Shown here: one piece after another, positions 1-7,024 of the stretch
Numbering within the stretch: position 1 is the first letter of the stretch
Layout: each line of letters opens with the position of its first letter
Origin: JAHCHG01 sp038251885
GTDB taxonomy: Bacteria; Acidobacteriota; Blastocatellia; Pyrinomonadales; Pyrinomonadaceae
Length of the DNA: 39,410 bases
Direction: 5' to 3'
Assembly (NCBI GenBank): GCA_038251885.1
Contig: JBBSAX010000016.1
Coordinates: forward strand, 1 to 39,410
Program-made: the position numbers and the translations under genes
The notes under the pieces: generated by a model
Seen by the model: only the letters and a program-made list of their open reading frames with translations
What the model was told of the DNA's origin: nothing
Databases searched by the model: none

Positions 1-651
1 GAGATTCGGAAAACCGATTGAAGTCATTTCCAAAGCATATTGCGGCGTAATTTTGAAAATTTTCGCTTTGAAAACATCATCGTAATCGAGATTTTTAAAA
101 CCCATAGATTTCACCTGATCTACAAATGAAGCGGTTATATCTAATGTTGTCGAAGCAAACAGTTTTTCGGTGCTGAGAGTGGAAAAACCGCGACTTTCCA
201 TTGCCGAGATAAAATTCCCGTTCGGCGTAAAGCGAAAAGTTCCCGAACCTTTTCCGCTTTGAAATGTTCCTTCACATTCGATTGTTCCGGCTTCACGCGC
301 TAAACGAAAATTAACTACAGAATTTGCACTTTCGACCTGCGCTTTTGTCAATCCCTGCAAATTTTCATAAGCGAAACTCGAGCCGTTGCCGTTGGTTCTG
401 CCGTTTGAATTTTCATATCTGAAATTTAAGTAAATCTTGTTCGGATTATCTTTTTCTCTCCAATCAAAATTTCGATCACCATCTCGATCTTCGTCTTTGT
501 CTTTATTTTTATCTTTGTTTTTCCAATTTGATGAATCTTCGGTAGTCCAAGTTCCTGTGATCGTGTTTTGAGCGACAATCACATACGAACCGATAACGAT
601 GATTATCAAAGCGCACGCACAGCGCATAAATGTTTGAATATTTTTTTCCAT
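1..651 (-). CDS. Secreted hypothetical protein, C-terminus cut by window edge
   Basis: The minus frame is open from the ATG at 651-649 to the window edge, giving 217 codons with no stop. An AGGAG sits 7 bases before the start. Residues about 9-28 are hydrophobic and end in VIVAQ, a good signal peptide. A strongly charged Asp/Lys/Asn-rich linker follows at about 44-61. The last third reads like repeated short units of the form 'VKSMGFKNLDYDDVFKAK' and 'ITPQYALEMTSIGFPNL'. Units of this kind (x-x-M-x-x-x-G-F/Y-x-x-L) are known from C-terminal repeats of BlaR1/M56-type and other acidobacterial envelope proteins. The function is unknown. The gene is probably envelope-associated. Its 3' end is outside the window, so total length and any peptidase domain cannot be judged. 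Confidence 0.75.
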   Translation of the reverse strand, partial: MEKNIQTFMRCACALIIIVIGSYVIVAQNTITGTWTTEDSSNWKNKDKNKDKDEDRDGDRNFDWREKDNPNKIYLNFRYENSNGRTNGNGSSFAYENLQGLTKAQVESANSVVNFRLAREAGTIECEGTFQSGKGSGTFRFTPNGNFISAMESRGFSTLSTEKLFASTTLDITASFVDQVKSMGFKNLDYDDVFKAKIFKITPQYALEMTSIGFPNL

Positions 652-732
652 ATCAATCTCCTAAAATTTTCGGTTGAATTTTTGTGTTCCTACTATGATT
701 AACACCGCGTCCGTGCGATTTGTGACAAAAAA

Positions 733-827
733 GTCAGAACCACCTGCGTGAGCGGGTGGGCAAACGATAAATACGAATTTATCTTGTAATTTAGGTTTTA
801 CCACCCACTTATGCAGGTGGTTCTGAC
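733..827. repeat. REPIN-like palindromic element (CCACCTGC family)
   Basis: Two copies of a 27-base unit face each other. The left arm is 733-759 and starts GTCAGAACCACCTGC. The right arm is 801-827 and its reverse complement matches at about 24 of 27 positions. Each arm also folds on itself (CCACCTGC, four-base loop, GCGGGTGG). A pair of inverted hairpin units is the layout of REP doublets (REPINs). It fills the space between the start of the partial gene and the end of the GNAT gene. Confidence 0.8.
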
Positions 828-832
828 GAAAA

Positions 833-1315
833 TTATTCGGTTAATTTTTCAAACGCTGCATCGGTAAATTTGCAATGTCTTTCTTCTTCGTCAATCACAA
901 CGCCGTGTTTTTTGTAGAAATTGATTGCCGGCGTGTTCCAATCCAAAACCTGAAAATCCATCCGAACCGCGCCGAAATTTTTACCAATTTTTGCAATTTC
1001 TTTCAGCATTTTTTCGCCGATGCCGAATTTTCGATATTTTTCGGTAATGTAAATATCTTCAAGATAAATACTCTTCTGCCCGCGAAAACTCGAAAAATAA
1101 GGAAAAAAGATCGCGTAAGCAATCGGCGTTTCATCATCAAAAGCCATCAAACCTTCAACAAAAGCATTTTCGCCGAACATTGCATCATTTAATTTTTCTT
1201 CCGTAATTTCGAGTGAATCCGATAGATTTTCAAATTCTGCAAATTCGCGCATTAATTCGATAATCATGGAAATATCTTCGGACATAACTTTTCGGATAAC
1301 AATCTGTTTTTCCAT
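833..1315 (-). CDS. GNAT family N-acetyltransferase (diamine-acetyltransferase-like)
   Basis: This 160-residue protein has the size and motif order of a single-domain GNAT enzyme, which transfers an acetyl group from acetyl-CoA to an amine in the cytosol. The N-terminus 'MREFAEFENLSD' resembles the spermidine/spermine acetyltransferase subgroup. Motif A is visible as 'YLEDIYITEKYRKFGIGEKML', split here around the acetyl-CoA pyrophosphate loop R-x-x-x-G-I-G. The C-terminal 'LDWNTPAINFYKKHG' is the usual motif B with its conserved N and Y. The start lies 6 bases after the stop of the TPR-CHAT gene, with a GGAG overlapping that gene's last codons, so the two are probably co-translated. The amine substrate cannot be read from the sequence. 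Confidence 0.9.
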   Translation of the reverse strand: MEKQIVIRKVMSEDISMIIELMREFAEFENLSDSLEITEEKLNDAMFGENAFVEGLMAFDDETPIAYAIFFPYFSSFRGQKSIYLEDIYITEKYRKFGIGEKMLKEIAKIGKNFGAVRMDFQVLDWNTPAINFYKKHGVVIDEEERHCKFTDAAFEKLTE

Positions 1316-1321
1316 TGATAC

Positions 1322-4171
1322 TTATCTCCAATTTCCGATCAAAACAAAAGGCGACCAAAAATACGGATGCGCGAACGGTGCGTTTTTATCGAATATAAAC
1401 GTAGATTTTCCGGCGGTTTCGCTAAAATAATTATTTATTTTTTCAATATATTTCGCGTCTGGTTTTAGTTCGCCCGTGATAAAGGCTTTTTGGACTATTT
1501 GCATCGCTTCGGCTTTGGTCATTTGAGGATTTTCTTTTCGCAGACGGTAGAATTCACTCATTAAAAGCGGAGTGCTTTCATCAACGACCGCCCAGAGTGC
1601 TGCTAAGACCGCTTTGCCTCTTTTTGTTTGAATCACTTCGGCAAGCGAATCAATCTCCTTGCCGTTTGAATCGGCAGTAAAAGCCGTATCACAAGCCGAA
1701 AGTGTAACGAGTTCGACATCGCCGAAATTAAGTTCGGGCGAAGTTTTTAATTCTTTGAGCGTTAATATTTGTCCGTTGCCTAATAGTAAAAATGAATTTG
1801 CCCAATTGCTTCCGAGTTGAAAATGACTCGCAATATGAACCGCCGTATATTTCCGTTTACCGTCGGCATTTTTCGTTCCGAGAGACTCCGACAAACTTTT
1901 TATCGTAAAATCTTTATCCAAAAATCTTCTGCCTTCTAAAATACCTTTTTCGCCCGTCGCTTTTTCGTCGCGCACGATGTTGAAAAGTTCTTCTTTCGTG
2001 CCGGGAATCGAACTGAATTTAATCAATTCCTGCGTGTCGTCGGGATCGGCGACCGTTTGCGCTTCCGACACTCCAACGCCTAATGCCCGCCATTCCGTGT
2101 CGAGATCGGAAACATCATTTTTCGTCTGCGGCGTGGTGATGACGTTTCGATATTTTTCAACCAGATAAGTTTTCCCGTCCGGCGAAAGCGTCGCCAGAGG
2201 AATATATCGAAGCGTTCCGTCCAAAGACCAAACCAAAGTTTTAGCATTTGCCGCTTTCAAATCTTTTTCGATCGGCTTTATCAAAATGTCGTAAAGTTCC
2301 TTGCCCAAAGGTCGCGGATCAAGTTCTATCTTTTGCAAAGCCTCGCGGTATGCAAAAATTTTCTTGTTCAGATCGGCGGCGGAAATTTCCGTCTTGCCGT
2401 CAATCTGAACATTCGGCGTGGTCAGGATCACGCGATAACGATTTTCCGTTACAACCGTGTAAAGCGTTACAGTTCCATCGCCCCATTTTTTCAAATTCAC
2501 CTGTAATTCACGGTCAAATTCGATCTCTTGCTTAGATTTTTCGCCGAATTCCGCGACCAATTCTTTTTCTAAAAACAACTTGAAAGCGGCATTCGCGTCC
2601 GCTATCTGTTTTTCGAGTTCTTCGTAACGCTTTTGCTCAATGTCGCTCAGTTCGTCTTTTCTTTTGTCGAGTTCCTCAAATTCACTGCCGATTTTTGCAA
2701 TATTTTCAGATAAATCTGAATAACGCCCGATCAGCTTTTTTTCTTTTTCATTGAGCGAAACTCTCTGGTCTAAAGTCTTGATTTCATCTGAATCACGGCG
2801 GACAAAATCAAAATATTCTTCTTCTTTGAGCATCCGTAAAACCTGTTCCGCTTGAGCATAACGCCCGTCTGCTATCAGCAGATCAACCAATTGCCGATAT
2901 GTGTGTTCAATAGTTTTAAGATATTTTTTTTGAATTTCAACATCAAGACTTTCAATTGATCGGCGGAGTTCTTGATATTTATTGACAGATTGTTTGCCGT
3001 AGAAAATTGCTAATTGATTATTACCAGCCAGATTCCATCCAAACATTAAATTATTCAGTGAGTTTGCTTCAAACATTGTATCTCCGATCGCTTTCTGAAT
3101 GGCGAGAGCCAGATTGAGATAACCAAAACCTTTTTGATATTGTTTCAAATTGAAGTATTCATTTGCAATATTATTCAGCGTAACCGCTTCGCTGCCTCTG
3201 TGCTTGAATTTTCTGTGAAGTTCCAAGGCTTGAAAAAATATGTCCAGAGCCTTGCGGTTTTCACCTTTTTCGGAATATATCTGACCGATATTATTCAATG
3301 CAGTTGCTTGCCGGAATTTATCCCCGATATTTTCAAAAATAGCCAGTGATTGTTCATAAAAGTTTAGAGATTTCTGAAGTTCGTCCAAATCCTGATAAAT
3401 TATGGCGATGTTATTAAGTGTTATCGCCTCGCCCGGTTTGTCGTCGAGTTCGCGTCTTAATTTTAATGATTGATTCAGATAATCGAGAGCCTTTTCGGTT
3501 TCGCCTAATTCTTGATAGATTTTACCGATGTTATTTAATATGCTTGCTTGTCCTCTTTTATTGTTTACGCTTTCCTTTAATTGAGGCGAAGTTCTGATTT
3601 TTAATGCCTGTTTGTGATAATCGAGAGCCTTGCCGATTTGTCCTAAATTTTTGTAAATAAAACCGATCGAATTTAATGTAACGGCTTCGCCATTTAGATC
3701 ATCAGCTTTTTTTCGTAAAGGTAAGGATTTGAGCAAATAATCGAGAGCCTTTTGATTATCGCCAAGGTCTGCATATATCAATGCGACATTATTAATTGAT
3801 CTTGCTTCCAATTCATAAAGAGAAAGTTCATTAAAAACTGTAATCGCCTTGAGATAAATATTTATCGCTTCGGTTTTTCTTCCCAAAGCGTTGTAAGAAA
3901 ATCCCATTCCTAGAAGAGATGAAGCCGCATTTGCAGTATCTCCGGCTTCTCCGTAAAGTTCGCTGGATTTCTTAAATTTAGAATATGCTTCATTATATGA
4001 TTCTGCCGTTCGTTTTTGAATCAATTCGATTCCTTCATCGTAAGCAATTTTAGCCTGAGCAAGTTTCGCATCATTATTCGGCTGACCGACGGCGATTGAA
4101 ACAAAAATAAAAAACAATGCAAATGAAATTACAAAACTTCGCTTTATGTTTTGTGCGGTAAATTTATTCAT
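1322..4171 (-). CDS. Secreted TPR-CHAT protein (caspase-like protease domain)
   Basis: The protein has 949 residues. Residues about 10-29 form a signal peptide ending VAVGQ-like (SIAVGQ). Residues 33-440 carry about ten tetratricopeptide repeats with the recurring 'LNNIGxIYxxLGExxKAL' pattern. A coiled-coil stretch follows at about 455-545. The C-terminal third is a CHAT domain, a caspase-type fold. 'HIASHF' gives H779 and H783, and 'LSACDTAF' gives C827, the expected catalytic His/Cys pair. CHAT proteins cleave partners recognised through their TPRs; in type III-E CRISPR systems a TPR-CHAT protein is an RNA-triggered protease, but nothing nearby links this one to CRISPR. It is coupled to the downstream GNAT gene. 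The signal peptide suggests a periplasmic or outer-surface role. The substrate is unknown. Confidence 0.92.
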   Translation of the reverse strand: MNKFTAQNIKRSFVISFALFFIFVSIAVGQPNNDAKLAQAKIAYDEGIELIQKRTAESYNEAYSKFKKSSELYGEAGDTANAASSLLGMGFSYNALGRKTEAINIYLKAITVFNELSLYELEARSINNVALIYADLGDNQKALDYLLKSLPLRKKADDLNGEAVTLNSIGFIYKNLGQIGKALDYHKQALKIRTSPQLKESVNNKRGQASILNNIGKIYQELGETEKALDYLNQSLKLRRELDDKPGEAITLNNIAIIYQDLDELQKSLNFYEQSLAIFENIGDKFRQATALNNIGQIYSEKGENRKALDIFFQALELHRKFKHRGSEAVTLNNIANEYFNLKQYQKGFGYLNLALAIQKAIGDTMFEANSLNNLMFGWNLAGNNQLAIFYGKQSVNKYQELRRSIESLDVEIQKKYLKTIEHTYRQLVDLLIADGRYAQAEQVLRMLKEEEYFDFVRRDSDEIKTLDQRVSLNEKEKKLIGRYSDLSENIAKIGSEFEELDKRKDELSDIEQKRYEELEKQIADANAAFKLFLEKELVAEFGEKSKQEIEFDRELQVNLKKWGDGTVTLYTVVTENRYRVILTTPNVQIDGKTEISAADLNKKIFAYREALQKIELDPRPLGKELYDILIKPIEKDLKAANAKTLVWSLDGTLRYIPLATLSPDGKTYLVEKYRNVITTPQTKNDVSDLDTEWRALGVGVSEAQTVADPDDTQELIKFSSIPGTKEELFNIVRDEKATGEKGILEGRRFLDKDFTIKSLSESLGTKNADGKRKYTAVHIASHFQLGSNWANSFLLLGNGQILTLKELKTSPELNFGDVELVTLSACDTAFTADSNGKEIDSLAEVIQTKRGKAVLAALWAVVDESTPLLMSEFYRLRKENPQMTKAEAMQIVQKAFITGELKPDAKYIEKINNYFSETAGKSTFIFDKNAPFAHPYFWSPFVLIGNWR

Positions 4172-4263
4172 AAATTCTACAACCTCTTTAGATTATAGAA
4201 TAAAAGAAGTTGATAAAATTGCAGAAAAACTTTTAAGTCTAATTTATTCTGCGGACAAAAAAT

Positions 4264-5148
4264 CTAAAAAAGCGTCGGTTGAATATTATTTTCTTTGCCT
4301 TTCGGTTTCAATTTCGCTTGCCTTTTTTCCCAACGCTCGCGTTTTGCTTTGGGTTCGAGTGAATTGTAAAAACATCCAACGCCGCGTTTTTCAAATTCTT
4401 CTTTCGTTCGTTTCATCGCCGTTTCGACAACTCTTTCATCGAGCCATTCGGGAAAATGTTTTTTGAACAAATCGTGCGTTAATTGCTTATGATTCATTGA
4501 AGCGATCCAAACTCGTTTCGTAATATATTTCGCAAATCTTTCCGCGTAATTTTCGGGATCAAGCGGCAAGATCGGCATACACGAAAGTCGCGTCTCGATT
4601 CCGGCTTCGTAATAAAGTTTCAATCCGCGCTCCCGTTCAATCAAACTCGGTGCTTTCGGCTCGAAAACTTTTTTCACATCGTCGCGGTCTGTGTGAATCG
4701 AATAACTGACCAAAACGCTCGTCTTTTTCGCCAGTTCCTGCAACAAAGGAATATCTCGCGCCACATCACGCGAAGTCCCGCGCGTCTGAACTTCCAATTC
4801 AAGCGGCGGATTCTCGATAAAAAACTCCAAAATCGGCGGCACGAGTTTTAATTTCCGCTCAATCGGCATATAAATATCTGTCGCATTCCCAAAATAAATT
4901 TTCGATTTCGTAACCTTGTCGCGCTCTTTGTGCAGAAGTTCGACGAGATTCGTCTTATAATCAACCCATTCGCCCCAACCTGTTTTGTCCCATTTCTCTT
5001 TCGTCCTGCCCGTAAAAAAATTCATCTTAATCGCCGAACAAAATTCACAGGCAAAAACACAGCCTTGATATGGATTGATGGCGATATTTTTCCCGTAAGT
5101 CGAACTTAAAGCATTTCGCGCGAGCATCGGTTTGAGAGTGAAAGACAT
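4264..5148 (-). CDS. Spore photoproduct lyase-like radical SAM protein
   Basis: This 294-residue protein has the radical SAM cluster motif C-x3-C-x2-C at C30, C34 and C37 in 'NPYQGCVFACEFCSA'. These residues would hold a 4Fe-4S cluster that cleaves S-adenosylmethionine. The first 20 residues and the NPY-x-GC context match the SplB-related radical SAM family found widely outside spore formers (Rv2578c-type). Its members are often annotated as DNA-repair-related without proof. The C-terminal 40 residues are basic and low-complexity (KR-rich), which could contact nucleic acid. The gene stands alone, with a 160-base gap upstream. No spore genes are nearby, so true spore photoproduct repair is only one possibility. 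Confidence 0.85.
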   Translation of the reverse strand: MSFTLKPMLARNALSSTYGKNIAINPYQGCVFACEFCSAIKMNFFTGRTKEKWDKTGWGEWVDYKTNLVELLHKERDKVTKSKIYFGNATDIYMPIERKLKLVPPILEFFIENPPLELEVQTRGTSRDVARDIPLLQELAKKTSVLVSYSIHTDRDDVKKVFEPKAPSLIERERGLKLYYEAGIETRLSCMPILPLDPENYAERFAKYITKRVWIASMNHKQLTHDLFKKHFPEWLDERVVETAMKRTKEEFEKRGVGCFYNSLEPKAKRERWEKRQAKLKPKGKENNIQPTLF

Positions 5149-5309
5149 TTGATTATTTTAGCAAATTTGTTTCTCTTTCGTTTTTTCCTCTTCGTTTCCG
5201 TAGAAAGATTAGCCGTGTGTGTTTTGTAGAGTTCAAAGAGAAAAACCATGCGATTGGCTGCTTGTGAACGGCTGCGGGCAGCGAGTTAGACTTTTGAAAT
5301 GTTATTTTT

Positions 5310-5948
5310 TTACGGAAATTTAACTTCTTTTCTTGGAATGAAAAACCCTTTTATGCAGTTTAGGTTTCTTATGCAAATTTGAATGTGATTTTTAACTTGT
5401 ATTCCCGCACCTTCAAACGCAGGTCCGCCTTCTGTGAAAATGCCTCTTACGGTATCGAAAGATTTTAACTCACTATATCCTTTTTCGCTTACGTTTTCTT
5501 TGATTTGTTCACTAATTTTTTGATGCAGATATTCTATTACAGCACAATCCAAGTTTCTCAAAACTAAATCGTGATGTGCATCTTTAGGTAAGTCTTTATT
5601 TTCAGGCAATGTCTTACCAATTTGTGAAAAGCTATTTTTCATCAATTGGTAATATGTGGAAACAATCTCTATAAAAGCCGAATCTGTAAAATCCAAACAA
5701 TAATCTAACTGATAAATTACGCCAACTACAGATGACGTTTTAATTTTTCCTCTGGATTTTTTATCTTCTGCCCATTGCAATGCTCTTTGGAAGTTGTTTT
5801 CCCAAATGTAAAAGCCATTACCAAGCCAATCGAAAGTTTCTTCGCTTTTTCTTACTTTATCAGGACTAATCACCAATTGATCTCTGGTTGCTTCATCACA
5901 GCCGTGAAAACCTATCATTAAATTGGGTCTTTTATCGTATAAGCTCAT
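5310..5948 (-). CDS. Putative ADP-ribosyltransferase-like toxin of a two-gene module
   Basis: This 212-residue protein belongs to no family I can name with certainty. Its N-terminus has the pattern of small ART/DUF3990-type toxins: 'GFHGCD' with H15, then 'FDWLGNGFYIWENNFQRAL' with G45 and Y47, where DUF3990 proteins show HG(S/T) and DFGKGFY followed by QA-x-x-WA. A late 'FTEGGPAFEGAGI' (E173) or 'HIQICIRN' (Q190) could supply the third active-site position. There is no signal peptide or membrane segment. The ATG overlaps the stop of a 56-residue ORF (ATGA), so translation is coupled. The layout suggests an antitoxin-toxin pair in which this protein would modify a cytosolic target with ADP-ribose from NAD. 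Fold and activity are inferences from motif spacing only. Confidence 0.6.
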   Translation of the reverse strand: MSLYDKRPNLMIGFHGCDEATRDQLVISPDKVRKSEETFDWLGNGFYIWENNFQRALQWAEDKKSRGKIKTSSVVGVIYQLDYCLDFTDSAFIEIVSTYYQLMKNSFSQIGKTLPENKDLPKDAHHDLVLRNLDCAVIEYLHQKISEQIKENVSEKGYSELKSFDTVRGIFTEGGPAFEGAGIQVKNHIQICIRNLNCIKGFFIPRKEVKFP

Positions 5949-6115
5949 TTAGAAACAACGACTCTTCTCAGATTAGAATATTGTTCCGTAAAATTTTCTT
6001 TTTTAGTAAGAATTTTGGCAGACTGTAGCGTTGATATAATTTGTGACCTATCTTTTTTTTCTTTTTCAATTTTTTTGGCTAGTGAAGTCAGTAATTTTAC
6101 TTGATTGTTTTTCAT
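5945..6115 (-). CDS. Small (56 aa) putative antitoxin overlapping the ART-like gene
   Basis: The ORF runs from the ATG at 6115-6113 to the TGA at 5947-5945 and encodes 56 residues. Its stop overlaps the start of the ART-like gene as ATGA. The sequence is Lys-rich and helical at first ('SLAKKIEKEKKDRSQII'), then contains 'SAKILTKKENFTEQYSNL' and ends RRVVVSK. The second half reads like a small winged or helical DNA-binding tail, with a Leu-Thr-Lys turn followed by an aromatic/basic end. The length, basic character, position upstream and overlap are those of an antitoxin gene. I do not recognise a named family. The main doubt is that nothing but context and the clean overlap supports function. 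Confidence 0.6.
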   Translation of the reverse strand: MKNNQVKLLTSLAKKIEKEKKDRSQIISTLQSAKILTKKENFTEQYSNLRRVVVSK

Positions 6116-6200
6116 ATTATTCTCTTAATTTACAGCTTAAACTCCCGCTTTCATATTTTACACAGTTTAGAATTAATTTGCACTACAAACTTCACTCGAT

Positions 6201-6228
6201 CTGACTTTCGGGGCGCATAGTCGTTTGC
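6201..6228 (-). repeat. Decayed copy of the gltX 3' end behind higA
   Basis: The 28 bases starting ATCTGACTT match the end of gltX at 7041-7068 at 23 of 28 positions. Read on the minus strand the copy encodes 'QTTMRPESQIE' followed by a stop. The real GltX ends 'KTIMRLRSQIAWNE' and a stop, so frame and stop position agree. The match begins within two bases of the higA stop codon. The HigBA pair is therefore bracketed by two versions of the gltX terminus in direct orientation, as expected if the module entered at the 3' end of gltX. The short length leaves room for chance. Confidence 0.5.
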
Positions 6229-6229
6229 T

Positions 6230-6631
6230 TTATACAAAAAATTCATAACTCGAAAGTCCGAAAAACTCCTGTAATTTTTTTGCGGTTTTCAAAGTTATCT
6301 GTCTTTTGCCGTTTAGAATTTCCGACACAACGCCTTCCGAACCGAAAACGGGAACCAAATCTTTTTGCTTCATTCCGCGATCTTCGAGAAAGAACTTTAA
6401 AATCTCATTCGGCGTAGAATCAGGAATCGGATATGCCTTTTCTTCAAAATCTTCGATTAAAAAAGTCAGAAGATCAAATAATTTATCTTCTTCAGGCGTA
6501 AAATTTTCAGCACCTTTATCAAACAATTTTTCGACAATTTTCAGATAACGCTCGTTTTCTTCTTCGGTTTTAATTCTCTGCGGCAAAACATCCGATAAAA
6601 GTTCGCCGTATTTAACTGTATTTATTTGCAT
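6230..6631 (-). CDS. higA: HigA-type antitoxin, XRE helix-turn-helix
   Basis: This 133-residue protein has the long HigA form seen with 'type II toxin-antitoxin HigB' partners. An acidic N-terminal half (residues 1-80) includes 'FTPEEDKLFDLLTFLIEDFE', the HigA dimer and toxin-binding region. An XRE helix-turn-helix lies at about 85-130 ('MKQKDLVPVFGSEGVVSEIL' then 'NGKRQITLKTAKKLQEFFGL'). It would bind and neutralise HigB and repress its own promoter. The start lies 4 bases after the higB stop, so it is the second gene of the usual toxin-first order. The large palindrome at 6942-7003 is the obvious operator candidate. Confidence 0.92.
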   Translation of the reverse strand: MQINTVKYGELLSDVLPQRIKTEEENERYLKIVEKLFDKGAENFTPEEDKLFDLLTFLIEDFEEKAYPIPDSTPNEILKFFLEDRGMKQKDLVPVFGSEGVVSEILNGKRQITLKTAKKLQEFFGLSSYEFFV

Positions 6632-6635
6632 TTTA

Positions 6636-6929
6636 TCAACACTCCGCTTTCCATTTATCTTTATCGTATTCCTTATGAGTTAAAACAAATTTCGTATAAA
6701 TCTTTTGCTTCAAAAATTCGATTTTTACGATCAGCCTGTATTTGTTTCCGCCGATATTAAAGACTGTGCAACGCCCGACCAAATCGGCGTGAGGGAAATC
6801 TTCTCTGATTTCAGCTAAATTTTGCCAATTAGATTTTTGAGCTACATTGAACCAATTCAACAAAGATGTTTCCGCATCTTTGTTATCTTGCCAAAAATCT
6901 CTCAATATTCTTTTGCTGATTATGTGCAT
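6636..6929 (-). CDS. higB: HigB-type mRNA interferase toxin
   Basis: I place the start at the ATG at 6929-6927, giving 97 residues beginning MHIISKRILRDFW, the standard HigB opening. A GGAGAA lies just upstream. An earlier in-frame start at 6974 would add 15 residues, has no ribosome site and would run into the palindrome. HigB toxins are RelE-fold, ribosome-dependent mRNA endonucleases. The core 'VGRCTVFNIGGNKYRLIVKI' and the end 'KFVLTHKEYDKDKWKAEC' are typical, with the conserved H-x-E-Y-D near the C-terminus. It is followed after 4 bases by higA. No truncation is seen, so the toxin is probably intact. Confidence 0.92.
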   Translation of the reverse strand: MHIISKRILRDFWQDNKDAETSLLNWFNVAQKSNWQNLAEIREDFPHADLVGRCTVFNIGGNKYRLIVKIEFLKQKIYTKFVLTHKEYDKDKWKAEC

Positions 6930-6941
6930 CGTTCTCCAAAC

Positions 6942-7003
6942 ACAAATCTTCTCAAAAACGCGAACAATCGTCAATTAAAATTCGCATTTTTGAGAAGATT
7001 TGT
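6942..7003. promoter_or_regulatory. Long palindrome between gltX and higB (operator or terminator)
   Basis: Arms at 6942-6964 and 6981-7003 match at 22 of 23 positions around a 16-base centre. The left arm starts ACAAATCTTCTCAAAAA. The element begins 12 bases upstream of the higB start and ends 21 bases after the gltX stop. On the minus strand a TTGACG lies in the centre, so a promoter could overlap the palindrome. HigA autoregulation through an upstream palindrome is established for the family, but this one is unusually long, and it could also terminate gltX transcription. Confidence 0.6.
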
Positions 7004-7024
7004 AAAATTATTGAATTTGTTCAA

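Noticed and set aside
4146..4466. Plus-strand ORF of 106 codons
   Set aside because: It lies across the start of the TPR-CHAT gene and the end of the radical SAM gene on the other strand and has no ribosome site or recognisable sequence.
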